From JACCVL01 sp963704295 (GTDB lineage: Bacteria; Actinomycetota; Actinomycetes; Propionibacteriales; Nocardioidaceae), in NCBI GenBank assembly GCA_963704295.1, contig OY969884.1:1860001-1924000 (forward strand): a stretch of 64,000 nucleotides of DNA, given 5' to 3'. The notes under the pieces are model-generated. The model did no database searches and had not been told where the DNA came from. It saw only the letters and a list, made by a program, of their open reading frames with translations. The translations under genes and the position numbers were made by a program. Positions 33,459 to 41,129 of the stretch are shown here, one piece after another (position 1 is the stretch's first letter; each line of letters starts with the position of its first letter).

Positions 33459-35084
33459 ATGCCCAAGACCATTGCGTTCAACGAGGACGCCCGGCGGGGT
33501 CTCGAGCGTGGGATGAACACGCTCGCAGACGCCGTGAAGGTGACTCTCGGCCCCAAGGGCCGCAACGTCGTGCTGGAGAAGAAGTGGGGTGCCCCCACCA
33601 TCACCAACGACGGTGTCTCCATCGCCAAGGAAATCGAGCTCGAGGACCCCTACGAGAAGATCGGCGCCGAGCTCGTCAAGGAGGTCGCCAAGAAGACCGA
33701 TGACGTCGCCGGCGACGGGACCACCACCGCCACCGTGCTGGCCCAGGCGCTCGTGCGCGAGGGCCTGCGCAACGTCGCGGCCGGCGCCAACCCGATGTCG
33801 CTGAAGCGCGGCATCGAGGCGGCGACCGAGGCGGTCTGCGAGCAGCTGCTCTCGATGGCCAAGGACGTCGAGACCAAGGAGCAGATCGCCTCCACCGCCT
33901 CGATCTCGGCGGCCGACACCCAGGTCGGCGAGATCATCGCCGAGGCCATGGACAAGGTCGGCAAGGAAGGCGTCATCACCGTCGAGGAGAGCAACACCTT
34001 CGGGCTCGAGCTGGAGCTCACCGAGGGCATGCGCTTCGACAAGGGCTACATCTCGCCGTACTTCTGGACCGACGCCGAGCGGATGGAGGCGGTGCTCGAG
34101 GACCCCTACCTGCTCGTCGTGAACTCCAAGATCAGCTCGGTCAAGGACCTCGTGCCGGTGCTCGAGAAGGTCATGCAGTCCGGCAAGTCGCTGGCGATCA
34201 TCGCCGAGGACGTCGAGGGCGAGGCGCTGGCGACCCTGGTCGTCAACAAGGTGCGCGGGACCTTCAAGTCCGTGGCCGTGAAGGCGCCAGGCTTCGGTGA
34301 CCGCCGCAAGGCCATGCTGCAGGACATCGCGATCCTGACCGGTGGCCAGGTCGTCAGCGAGGAGGTCGGGCTCAAGCTCGACAACGTCGGGATCGAGCTG
34401 CTCGGTCGTGCCCGCAAGGTGGTGGTCACCAAGGACGAGACCACCATCGTCGAGGGTTCGGGCGACGCGGACCAGATCCAGGGCCGGGTCAACCAGATCC
34501 GGGCCGAGATCGAGAACAGCGACTCCGACTACGACCGCGAGAAGCTGCAGGAGCGGCTCGCCAAGCTGGCCGGTGGTGTCGCGGTGATCAAGGTCGGTGC
34601 CGCCACCGAGGTCGAGCTCAAGGAGCGCAAGCACCGCATCGAGGACGCCGTGCGCAACGCCAAGGCGGCCGTCGAGGAGGGCATCGTCGCCGGTGGTGGC
34701 GTCGCCCTCGTCCAGGCCACCAGCGCCGCGTTCGAGAAGCTCGAGCTCGAGGGGGACGAGGCCACCGGCGCGAACATCGTGCGTTCGGCCACCTCGGCCC
34801 CGCTGAAGCAGATCGCGGTGAACGCCGGCCTCGAGGGCGGCGTCGTGGCGGAGAAGGTCGCCGGGCTGAAGCCCGGGCACGGCCTCGACGCCGCGACCGG
34901 TGACTACGTCGACATGATCTCCGAGGGGATCATCGACCCGGCGAAGGTGACCCGCTCGGCGCTGCAGAACGCCGCCTCGATCGCGGCGCTGTTCCTCACC
35001 ACCGAGGCAGTCGTCGCGGACAAGCCGGAGAAGGCCGCGGCCGCTCCCGGTGGCGCTCCGGACATGGGCGGGATGGACTTCTGA
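33459..35084 (+). CDS. groEL: Chaperonin GroEL (GroEL2-type, Hsp60)
   Basis: A 541-residue Hsp60 that folds proteins in an ATP-driven ring. Signatures: KVTLGPKGRNVVLEKKWG, the nucleotide-binding GDGTTTATVLA, the apical domain, and AAVEEGIVAGGG near residue 400. The tail ends in GGMDF, the Gly/Met type of the housekeeping GroEL2, not the His-rich tail of actinobacterial GroEL1. No groES precedes it, as usual for the separate second groEL of actinobacteria. Regulation is by two CIRCE operators, so it should be HrcA-controlled and heat induced. A strong GC hairpin follows the stop. ATG 33459 has a distant GAGGA 12 nt upstream. Confidence 0.97.
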   Translation: MPKTIAFNEDARRGLERGMNTLADAVKVTLGPKGRNVVLEKKWGAPTITNDGVSIAKEIELEDPYEKIGAELVKEVAKKTDDVAGDGTTTATVLAQALVREGLRNVAAGANPMSLKRGIEAATEAVCEQLLSMAKDVETKEQIASTASISAADTQVGEIIAEAMDKVGKEGVITVEESNTFGLELELTEGMRFDKGYISPYFWTDAERMEAVLEDPYLLVVNSKISSVKDLVPVLEKVMQSGKSLAIIAEDVEGEALATLVVNKVRGTFKSVAVKAPGFGDRRKAMLQDIAILTGGQVVSEEVGLKLDNVGIELLGRARKVVVTKDETTIVEGSGDADQIQGRVNQIRAEIENSDSDYDREKLQERLAKLAGGVAVIKVGAATEVELKERKHRIEDAVRNAKAAVEEGIVAGGGVALVQATSAAFEKLELEGDEATGANIVRSATSAPLKQIAVNAGLEGGVVAEKVAGLKPGHGLDAATGDYVDMISEGIIDPAKVTRSALQNAASIAALFLTTEAVVADKPEKAAAAPGGAPDMGGMDF

Positions 35085-35126
35085 GGTCCGTCTGACCCAG
35101 GACGACAGCTCAACGCAGCCAGACAC

Positions 35127-35175
35127 CGCCGGTGGGGCGGGCTCCCGGTCGGGGGCCCGCCCCACCGGCGTCTTG
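35127..35175 (+). terminator. groEL terminator
   Basis: A 16-bp perfect stem (CGCCGGTGGGGCGGGC with its complement at 35155-35170) and 12-nt loop, followed by TCTTG, 43 bp after the groEL stop. GC-rich hairpins with little or no U-tract are usual in actinobacteria. Confidence 0.8.
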
Positions 35176-35237
35176 CTCGCGGGTCGAGGCCCTCGGCGTC
35201 CAGATGTTGAGACAGGCGGAAGGATCGGACGGCGACC

Positions 35238-35369
35238 CCGTCCACAGGGTGTGCACCTGCCCTGTCCACAGCCGGGGGTCAGGGTAACCCGGGAGGTTCC
35301 TGCGGTGCCGCTGAGCGACCACGAGAGTACGGCGCGGTCGTCCACAGGCTGTCCACATCGCTGTCCCCA
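35238..35369 (+). promoter_or_regulatory. Cluster of DnaA boxes
   Basis: Four GTCCACA-cored 9-mers, all in the same orientation: CCGTCCACA (35238-35246), CTGTCCACA (35262-35270), TCGTCCACA (35338-35346) and CTGTCCACA (35349-35357), plus a CTGTCCCCA near-match at 35361-35369. They resemble the actinobacterial TTGTCCACA DnaA box. The cluster lies between the groEL terminator and the promoter of the putative RNA, with no gene inside. It could titrate DnaA or control the downstream promoter; an AT-rich unwinding element is not apparent, so it is not read as oriC. Confidence 0.5.
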
Positions 35370-35419
35370 GGGCGGGAGCCGACCCGGACCGGCAGGAGTC
35401 GACAAGTTCGCGGAAACCC

Positions 35420-35450
35420 TTGTGCTGAGCCGGATTCGGGCCGCTAGAGT
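35420..35450 (+). promoter_or_regulatory. Promoter-like sequence of putative structured RNA
   Basis: TTGTGC (35420-35425) and TAGAGT (35445-35450), spacer 19 bp, preceded by a slightly A-rich tract. The TAGAGT -10 is the stable-RNA-like form seen in actinobacteria. Predicted initiation about 35457. The long spacer lowers confidence. Confidence 0.45.
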
Positions 35451-35456
35451 CCTCCT

Positions 35457-35790
35457 CACGCCAGCGAGACAAGGCGGCGAAGCGGTCGGGGAGACCCGGC
35501 AGCGCACCTGTCTCGGACCGCTGGCGGCCGGTCGGGACACCGACGGACCACACCGGACGGGGCAACCCGTGCGGCGGCGCCGATGATGAGGCGTCGGGTC
35601 CGGAGGACTCGGTCGGGCGGTGCGGCGGGAGCTTGCATCCCGGTCACCTCGGTGACCGGATGGGCGGGTTCTCGCGGGGGCGTCATCCCCCGGCTCCTCG
35701 GGCGGTCGGCCTGCCGACAACCCGACGTGGCGGCACTCGCGAATCACGAGGCCCCTCCATCTCATACATGGAGGGGCCTCGTCCTTGTCT
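35457..35790 (+). ncRNA. Putative structured non-coding RNA, about 330 nt
   Basis: A promoter-like sequence at 35420-35450 and a strong terminator at 35747-35781 bracket a stretch without a plausible gene but dense in hairpins. A long-range pair joins CCAGC-GAGACA (35461-35471) with TGTCTC...GCTGG (35509-35524). CCGGTCACC/GGTGACCGG (35640-35659) has a 2-nt loop. Others include CGGGGG/CCCCCG and GTCGGC/GCCGAC. Conserved cores of RNase P RNA, tmRNA and SRP RNA are not present. Size and setting resemble the RNAP-binding Ms1 RNA of actinobacteria, but no sequence homology is claimed. The DnaA-box cluster lies directly upstream. Confidence 0.4.
35747..35781 (+). terminator. Intrinsic terminator with 14-bp stem
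   Basis: CGAGGCCCCTCCAT pairs perfectly with ATGGAGGGGCCTCG around CTCATAC and is followed by TCCTTGTCT. It is the best terminator in the window and is followed by no gene for 130 bp, so something transcribed between 35175 and 35747 must end here. Confidence 0.85.
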
Positions 35791-35919
35791 ACACGCCGTG
35801 GCGACGGTCGCCGGGCACCCTCCGCGGCGCGTCGCCGATCCGGTCGGCACCGCACCAGCCGGTCGGACTGCCGCCGCCCCGCTCGCGGCCGGTCGCCGGC
35901 TCGGGCAGGCTGGGTGCCT

Positions 35920-36624
35920 GTGGACCACCACCCCGGTGCCGGGCCCAGCGACCAGCCCAGCGACCAGCCCAGCGACCAGCCCGGTGACCAGCCCGGTGAC
36001 CAGCCCGGTGACCGACCCAGCGACCAGCGCAGCGACCGGCCGGTGGCCGGGTTGCTGCTGGCAGCGGGGGCCGGGCAGCGGATGGGCAGGCCGAAAGCCC
36101 TGGTCCCCGGCGCCGACGAAGTGCCGTGGGTGCTGAGCGGCGCTCGCCGACTGCTCGCGGCCGGTTGCGCGCCGGTGGTGGTGGTGCTGGGAGCCGGGGC
36201 TGAGCAGGCGGCCGCGGCCCTGGCCGAGGAGCCGGTGCGGCTGGCTGTTGCCCCGGACTGGACCGAGGGGATGGGCGCCTCGCTGCGAACCGGCCTGCGC
36301 GAGCTGACAGCGCGCGCACCCGCCGCCAACGCAGCACTGGTGCATCTGGTCGACCTTCCTGACGTGGGCACCGACGTGCTGACCCGCTGCCTGTCGGGGA
36401 CGCCGGGGACCGATGTGCTGGCCCGTGCCGGGTATGCCGGGGTGCCGGGCCACCCGGTGTTGCTCGGGCGGCAGCACTGGTCCGCGCTCGTGGACTCGCT
36501 GGCCGGGGATCGGGGTGCACGCGACTACCTGGCCGACCGGCAGGTCGAGCTGATCGAATGCGGGGACCTCGCGTCCGGCGCGGACGTGGACCGGCCGCCG
36601 GGGCAGTCTCCCGACCGTTCGTGA
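35920..36624 (+). CDS. MobA-like nucleotidyltransferase (molybdenum cofactor cytidylyltransferase type)
   Basis: A 234-residue protein with the nucleotidyltransferase signature GLLLAAGAGQRMGRPKAL (LAAGxGxRMGxxK) about 40 residues in, followed by VLGAGAEQ, TEGMGASLRTG and VHLVDLPDVG, typical of MobA/MocA-type enzymes that attach CMP or GMP to molybdopterin. Its gene starts the molybdenum-hydroxylase region, so a role in Mo cofactor maturation for the cox-like enzyme is likely. The N-terminus is unusual: eight tandem P-S/G-D-Q/R tetrapeptides (96 bp of 12-bp repeats). GTG 35920 follows CAGGCT (35906-35911) by 8 nt; a start after the repeats is possible. Divided from the neighbouring RNA by its terminator. 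Confidence 0.8.
   Translation: MDHHPGAGPSDQPSDQPSDQPGDQPGDQPGDRPSDQRSDRPVAGLLLAAGAGQRMGRPKALVPGADEVPWVLSGARRLLAAGCAPVVVVLGAGAEQAAAALAEEPVRLAVAPDWTEGMGASLRTGLRELTARAPAANAALVHLVDLPDVGTDVLTRCLSGTPGTDVLARAGYAGVPGHPVLLGRQHWSALVDSLAGDRGARDYLADRQVELIECGDLASGADVDRPPGQSPDRS
35944..36039 (+). repeat. Eight 12-bp tandem repeats (CCCAGCGACCAG type)
   Basis: Units read CCCAGCGACCAG (three), then CCCGGTGACCAG (two) and variants, encoding PSDQ/PGDQ tetrapeptides at the MobA-like N-terminus. The 12-bp period keeps the frame, so copy-number change would vary the linker length without breaking the gene. Confidence 0.9.
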
Positions 36625-36653
36625 TCGGCGCCCGGATGGGCGATGCTGGTCGC

Positions 36654-37547
36654 GTGCCGGCCTCCTCCCTGACCACCGTCGAGGCGCTGACCTCCGGCCT
36701 CCGCGACGCCGGCTACCTGACCGACGAGGGGCTGGCCACCGTCACCTGGCTGGCCCTGCAGATGCGCCGACCGCTGCTGCTCGAGGGCGAGCCCGGCACC
36801 GGCAAGACCGCCCTGGCCGAGGCGCTGGCCGGCCTGCTGGAAGTCCCGCTGGTGCGGCTGCAGTGCTACGAGGGCATCGACGTCAGCCAGGCGTTGTACG
36901 ACTGGGACTTCCCCCGGCAGATCCTGCACCTGCGCACGGTCGAGGCCACCCGCGCAGTCGGCGTCGAGCTGGATCCGGAGGCAGTCGAGGAGTCGCTGTT
37001 CGACGAGCGCTTCCTCGTCGACCGTCCGGTGCTCCGGGCGCTGCGGCGCAGTCCCGCAGTGCTGCTCGTCGACGAGGTGGACCGGGCCGACGACGAGTTC
37101 GAGGCCTTCCTGCTCGAGGTGCTGTCGACCTATCAGGTGTCGATCCCCGAGCTGGGGACGATCACTGCTGACCCGCCACCGGTGGTCGTGCTCACCTCCA
37201 ACCGCACCCGAGAGCTGCACGACGCCCTGAAGCGGCGCTGCCTCTACCACTGGATCGAGCACCCGGGCCTGGCCCGCGAGATCGACATCGTCCGCACCCG
37301 GATGCCGGAGGTGTCCGCTGCGCTGGCCGAGCAGGTGACCACCGCCGTGCACCGGCTGCGGGACGAGGCGGACCTGCTGAAGCCGCCGGGGGTGGCGGAG
37401 ACGCTGGACTGGGTCCGCGCGCTGCACACGCTGGGCCGCGACGGTCTCGACCTGGCGGGCGCGGCCGCGACGCTGGGTGCGGTGGTGAAGTACCGCGAGG
37501 ACGTCGACCGGGTCCGGGACCAGCTCGACCAGGTGCTCGCCGGCTGA
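36654..37547 (+). CDS. MoxR-type AAA+ ATPase (CoxD-like)
   Basis: A 297-residue AAA+ ATPase. Walker A GEPGTGKT is at residues 45-52; Walker B is LLVDEVDRAD; sensor 1 is VLTSNRTREL and an arginine finger sits near RRCLYHW. MoxR ATPases act as metal-insertion chaperones; CoxD, which sulfurates/matures the Mo-Cu centre of CO dehydrogenase, belongs here. GTG 36654 is 6 nt after GATGCT (36642-36647). It would act with the VWA protein at 38337 and XdhC. The gene between them, on the opposite strand, breaks the usual coxD-coxE adjacency. Confidence 0.9.
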   Translation: MPASSLTTVEALTSGLRDAGYLTDEGLATVTWLALQMRRPLLLEGEPGTGKTALAEALAGLLEVPLVRLQCYEGIDVSQALYDWDFPRQILHLRTVEATRAVGVELDPEAVEESLFDERFLVDRPVLRALRRSPAVLLVDEVDRADDEFEAFLLEVLSTYQVSIPELGTITADPPPVVVLTSNRTRELHDALKRRCLYHWIEHPGLAREIDIVRTRMPEVSAALAEQVTTAVHRLRDEADLLKPPGVAETLDWVRALHTLGRDGLDLAGAAATLGAVVKYREDVDRVRDQLDQVLAG

Positions 37548-37557
37548 CGGACGCCGT

Positions 37558-38259
37558 TCAGAGCGCGCGGGTGACCGTCACCGTCGCGTCCGTGCAGCCG
37601 TCGGCAAGGGCGGTCATCGCGGTGTGCTCGTCGGCGTCCACCGCGAGCCGCCAGCGGATCTTCACCGCCACGAACTCGCGCAGGTAACGGCAGTGCGCAT
37701 GCGTCGGCAACCACTCGGCGATGTCCTGGTCGCCTTTGGCCTGGTTGACGTTGTCGGTCACCCCGACCAGCGTGCGGTAGTCGTCGAGGTCGTTGGCGTA
37801 TTCCTCACGCTGTTCGGGCGTCCAGGCGTGTGCCCCGGAGTCCCACGCCTCGGCGAGCGGGACCATGTGGTCGATGTCGATGTCACCCGTGTCGGTCCAC
37901 GACACCCGGTCGTAGTAGGAGAACCAGCGGCCGCCGGACAGCGCGCAGCCGGGTCCCACGCTGGTTGGATCGTCCGCCTCCGCGATCAGCACCTCGTTCC
38001 TGGCGTCGCACCCGTCGCCGTCGGCGTCCACCCAGTGCCGGAACAGGTCACGGTCGTAGCCGGTGCGGACCTCGTCGGTGACCGGCAGGTCGGCGATGGC
38101 GGTTCGCAGCGGCGCCTCGTAGGTGGCGGATGCCGTCGTGGTGCCGACGGGCGGGGCGGTTCCGACGACGCCGGTCAGCAGCGCGAACACCGACAGTGCC
38201 GACCGGGCCAGCCGCCGCAGCGTGGCCCGGTCACCGCGCCGGGTGCCGATCGGGGACAT
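37558..38259 (-). CDS. Secreted HNH endonuclease family protein (DUF1524-like)
   Basis: A 233-residue protein. A basic n-region (TRRGDRATLRRLARS) with a hydrophobic segment and a TASAT site form a signal peptide. The mature part carries the nuclease core DIDHMVPLAEAWDSGA with downstream NQAKGDQDIAEWLP, the HNH/His-Me finger arrangement found in GmrSD-type DUF1524 proteins, plus Cys residues suited to an extracellular protein. An extracellular nuclease role is inferred. ATG 38259 lies 7 nt after CATGCT (38267-38272); a GTG at 38286 is an alternative. It is inserted between the two cox-maturation genes on the opposite strand, convergent with the MoxR gene. Confidence 0.82.
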   Translation of the reverse strand: MSPIGTRRGDRATLRRLARSALSVFALLTGVVGTAPPVGTTTASATYEAPLRTAIADLPVTDEVRTGYDRDLFRHWVDADGDGCDARNEVLIAEADDPTSVGPGCALSGGRWFSYYDRVSWTDTGDIDIDHMVPLAEAWDSGAHAWTPEQREEYANDLDDYRTLVGVTDNVNQAKGDQDIAEWLPTHAHCRYLREFVAVKIRWRLAVDADEHTAMTALADGCTDATVTVTRAL

Positions 38260-38336
38260 TGCTCGAAGCATGGACCGCTCGGCCACCGGCCGCCAGCAGG
38301 CGTGTCCTCTCCGCAGGGATGAGCAATGCTGGCGGG

Positions 38337-39443
38337 GTGAGCGAGCCCGACGAGGTGCTGGTGGCGTTCGCGGCCGCCCTGCGCGCCGGCGGGGTCGCCG
38401 TCACCCAGGACCGCGCCCAGCAGTTCCTCCGAGCCGCGGCGCTGACCGGAGTGCAACGACCGGACCCGGTCTACTGGGCCGGCCGGGCGACTCTGTGCGC
38501 CAGCCACGACGACGTCCAGCGCTACGACCGGGTCTTCGAGTCCTGGTTCGCCGCCGCTCGGATGCCCGAGCCGGGCGGCCGCCGGGCTCGGGTGGCTCGT
38601 CGGTCGGAGCCCGACCTCGGCAGCGATTCCGGGGATGGCACCGGTTCGGACGGCACCGACCAGCTGACGTTGCGCGCCGTCGCCAGCCCGGTCGAGGTGC
38701 TCCGGCACCGGGACGTGGCCGAGCTCGGACCTGCCGAGCGGCGTCGCCTCGACCAGCTGCTCGACTCGCTGGACGCCCGGCCCCCGACGCGCAGCAGCGC
38801 CCGGCTGCAGCGAGCCCGCCGTGGGCTGGTGGACCCCCGCCGCACGCTGCGGGACCAGCTCCGCCAGGTCGGCGAGCCCGGCCGGCTGCGGCACCGCGGA
38901 CGCGCCGTCCGGCACCGCCGCGTGGTGCTGCTGGTCGACGTGTCCGGCTCGATGCAGCCCTACGCCGACCACCTGTTGCGGCTCGCGCACCGGATGGTGC
39001 AGAGCGCGCCGGCGTCCACCGAGGTCTTCACCATCGGGACGCGCTTGACCCGCGTCACGGCCGGCCTGCGGCACCGCGAGCCGACGGCCGCGCTGACCGC
39101 GGCCGGCAGCGCGATCCCAGACTGGTCGGGCGGCACCCGGCTGGGTGAGGTGTTCCAGGCCTTCCTCGACCGGCACGGCCGGCGCGGGATGGCCCGGGGT
39201 GCGGTGGTGGTGGTCTTCAGTGACGGCTGGGAACGCGGCGACGCGGGTCTCCTCGGCGAGCAGGCCCGCCGGCTGAGCCGGCTCGCTCACCGCCTGATCT
39301 GGGTGAACCCGCACCGCGGGAAGCCCGGCTACCTGCCGGTACAAGGGGGAATCGTGGCCGTCGCCCCGGCGCTGGACGATCTGCTGGCCGGGCACTCGCT
39401 GGCGACGTTCGAGGAGCTGTTGGGAGTGGTGGCGCGTGCGTGA
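38337..39443 (+). CDS. VWA domain protein (CoxE-like)
   Basis: A 368-residue protein whose C-terminal half is a von Willebrand A domain with the MIDAS motif DVSGSM (Asp201, Ser203, Ser205). The N-terminal half is helical, as in CoxE. CoxE partners MoxR/CoxD in maturing molybdenum hydroxylases. GTG 38337 lies 6 nt after AATGCT (38325-38330); ATG 38319 is an alternative. The 3' end overlaps the xdhC start by 8 bp, tying the two together. Confidence 0.88.
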   Translation: MSEPDEVLVAFAAALRAGGVAVTQDRAQQFLRAAALTGVQRPDPVYWAGRATLCASHDDVQRYDRVFESWFAAARMPEPGGRRARVARRSEPDLGSDSGDGTGSDGTDQLTLRAVASPVEVLRHRDVAELGPAERRRLDQLLDSLDARPPTRSSARLQRARRGLVDPRRTLRDQLRQVGEPGRLRHRGRAVRHRRVVLLVDVSGSMQPYADHLLRLAHRMVQSAPASTEVFTIGTRLTRVTAGLRHREPTAALTAAGSAIPDWSGGTRLGEVFQAFLDRHGRRGMARGAVVVVFSDGWERGDAGLLGEQARRLSRLAHRLIWVNPHRGKPGYLPVQGGIVAVAPALDDLLAGHSLATFEELLGVVARA

Positions 39444-40596
39444 CGTGCTGGCGGACCTGATCCAGTGGTGGCGTGACGGCGAGGAGGTCGGCGTCGGCAC
39501 CGTGGTGGCCACCTGGCGGTCGGCCCCTCGACCGCCCGGCGCGTCGATGCTCGTCGGCCCGGACGGCACCGCCGTGGGCTCGGTCTCCGGCGGTTGTGTC
39601 GAGGGCGCCGTCTACGAGCTGGCGCAGTCGGTCGTCGCCGACGGTGTCCCGGTGCTGCAGCGGTACGGCGTCTCCGACGGGGACGCGTTCGCCGTGGGGC
39701 TCACCTGCGGTGGCGTGCTCGACATCTTCGTGGAGGCGGTTTCCCGCCGGACCTTTCCCGAGCTCGAGCAGGTGGCCGCAGACCTCGCCGCCGAGCGGCC
39801 GGTCGCCGTCGCCACCGTCGTCGCGCACCCCGACGCCGACCGGGTCGGCCGGCGGCTGGTGGTGCGGCCCGAGGGCGTCGATCCCGACGTCCAGGGCGGG
39901 CTGGGGTCGGAGCGGGCGGACGCTGCCGTCGGGGACGACGTGCGTGGTCTCCTGGCCCAGGGCCACAGCAGGTTGCTCACGTACGGTCCGGACGGTCAGC
40001 GTCGGGGGGAGGGGATGCGGGTGTTCTGCGCCGCCTACGCACCCCGACCGCGCATGTTGGTCTTCGGCGCGATCGACTTCGCCGCGGCGGTCGCCCGGGT
40101 GGGCGCCTTCCTCGGTTACCGGGTGACCGTCTGCGACGCCCGGCCGGTCTTCGCCACCCCCGCTCGCTTCCCCGAGGCCGACGAGGTGGTCGTGGAGTGG
40201 CCGCACCGGTATCTGCGCCGGCACGCCGAGAGCGGCGACATCGACTCCCGCAGCGTGATCTGCGTGCTCACGCACGATCCGAAGTTCGACGTGCCGCTGC
40301 TGGAGGTCGCGTTGCGGCTGCCCGAGGTGGCCTACGTAGGTGCGATGGGGTCCCGGAACACCCACGAGGACCGGCTGGATCGGCTCGCCGCCGCCGGGCT
40401 CACCGACGCGGAGCTGGCCCGGCTGGCCAGCCCGATCGGCCTTGATCTCGGTGCGCGGACGCCGGAGGAGACAGCGGTCTCGATCGCCGCCGAGATCATC
40501 GCGCTGCGCTGGGGCGGCGGTGGGAGGCGGCTCTCGGGTACCGCGGGCGCGATCCACCACGGGAGCGACCTGGCCCGCCACCACCCGGCGGGCTGA
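39436..40596 (+). CDS. XdhC family Mo-hydroxylase maturation protein (CoxF/CoxI type)
   Basis: A 386-residue XdhC protein: an N-terminal domain with SVSGGCVEGA (conserved Cys) and an NAD-binding-like C-terminal Rossmann domain (RMLVFGAIDFAAA, VTVCDAR, YVGAMGSRNTHEDR). XdhC-type proteins insert the sulfurated molybdenum cofactor into xanthine dehydrogenase-family enzymes. Its start GTG overlaps the VWA stop. It completes the accessory set placed before coxSLM. Confidence 0.92.
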   Translation: MRDVLADLIQWWRDGEEVGVGTVVATWRSAPRPPGASMLVGPDGTAVGSVSGGCVEGAVYELAQSVVADGVPVLQRYGVSDGDAFAVGLTCGGVLDIFVEAVSRRTFPELEQVAADLAAERPVAVATVVAHPDADRVGRRLVVRPEGVDPDVQGGLGSERADAAVGDDVRGLLAQGHSRLLTYGPDGQRRGEGMRVFCAAYAPRPRMLVFGAIDFAAAVARVGAFLGYRVTVCDARPVFATPARFPEADEVVVEWPHRYLRRHAESGDIDSRSVICVLTHDPKFDVPLLEVALRLPEVAYVGAMGSRNTHEDRLDRLAAAGLTDAELARLASPIGLDLGARTPEETAVSIAAEIIALRWGGGGRRLSGTAGAIHHGSDLARHHPAG

Positions 40597-40646
40597 CCGT
40601 CGGGGGCGGGACCTCACGAAACCAGGCCGCGACGCGTTGGATCGGT

Positions 40647-41129
40647 GTGAGCGTGCAACCCTTCGAGCAGGTGGTCGCCGAGCACGGCGCTGCGGTGCTT
40701 CGCGTCTGCCGGGCGCTGCTGCCCTCGGTGGACGCCGACGACGCCTGGTCGGAGACGTTCCTGTCAGCCTTGCAGGCCTACCCGCGGCTCGCCCCGGGCA
40801 GCAACGTCCGGGGCTGGCTGGTCACGATCGCCCACCGCAAGGCGATGGACCGGCACCGGGCGGTGGCCCGCGCCCCAGTGCCCACCGACACGCTGCCCGA
40901 GAGAGCCACCTCGCTGGGGCTGCCGGAACCGCCCGAGGACCAGCTGTGGGCGCGGGTACGGGCGCTGCCGACCAAACAGCGTGCCGCGATCGCCTACCGC
41001 TACCTCGGTGGGCTGTCCTACCGGGAGATCGGCGACCTGCTCGACAGCAGCGAGGCCGCGGCCCGGCGCAGCGCCGCCGACGGCGTCGCCGCTCTCCGGA
41101 CCCAGTACCAGCAGGAGATGACCCCATGA
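40647..41129 (+). CDS. RNA polymerase sigma-70 family factor (ECF type)
   Basis: A 160-residue ECF sigma. Region 2 is seen in DADDAWSETFLSALQ and VRGWLVTIAHRKAMDRHR; region 4 HTH in PTKQRAAIAYRYLGGLSYREIGDLLDSSEAAARRSAADGVAALR. It has no C-terminal SnoaL extension, and there is no anti-sigma gene beside it. Instead its stop overlaps the ATG of an O6-alkylguanine alkyltransferase gene (ATGA). The GTG start at 40647 has neither a good ribosome-binding site nor a -10. An alkylation-related regulon is plausible but unproven. Confidence 0.88.
   Translation: MSVQPFEQVVAEHGAAVLRVCRALLPSVDADDAWSETFLSALQAYPRLAPGSNVRGWLVTIAHRKAMDRHRAVARAPVPTDTLPERATSLGLPEPPEDQLWARVRALPTKQRAAIAYRYLGGLSYREIGDLLDSSEAAARRSAADGVAALRTQYQQEMTP

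Noticed and set aside
35238..35369. Chromosomal origin (oriC)
   Set aside because: DnaA boxes alone without dnaA/dnaN, an AT-rich unwinding element or more boxes; so only a DnaA-box cluster is called.
35457..35790. RNase P RNA, tmRNA, SRP RNA or 6S RNA as identity for the structured region
   Set aside because: The conserved cores (GAGGAAAGTCC, tmRNA 5' end, GGAAGGAAGCA) are not found on either strand; only a structural resemblance to Ms1-like RNAs can be offered.
35785..35920. Extended N-terminus of the MobA-like protein from a TTG at 35785
   Set aside because: That codon lies in the terminator tail, with no ribosome-binding site, and the extension is Arg-rich shadow sequence.
33435..36371. 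A 978-codon minus-strand open frame over groEL
   Set aside because: Antisense to the unmistakable groEL and MobA-like genes; low-complexity product without a start signal.
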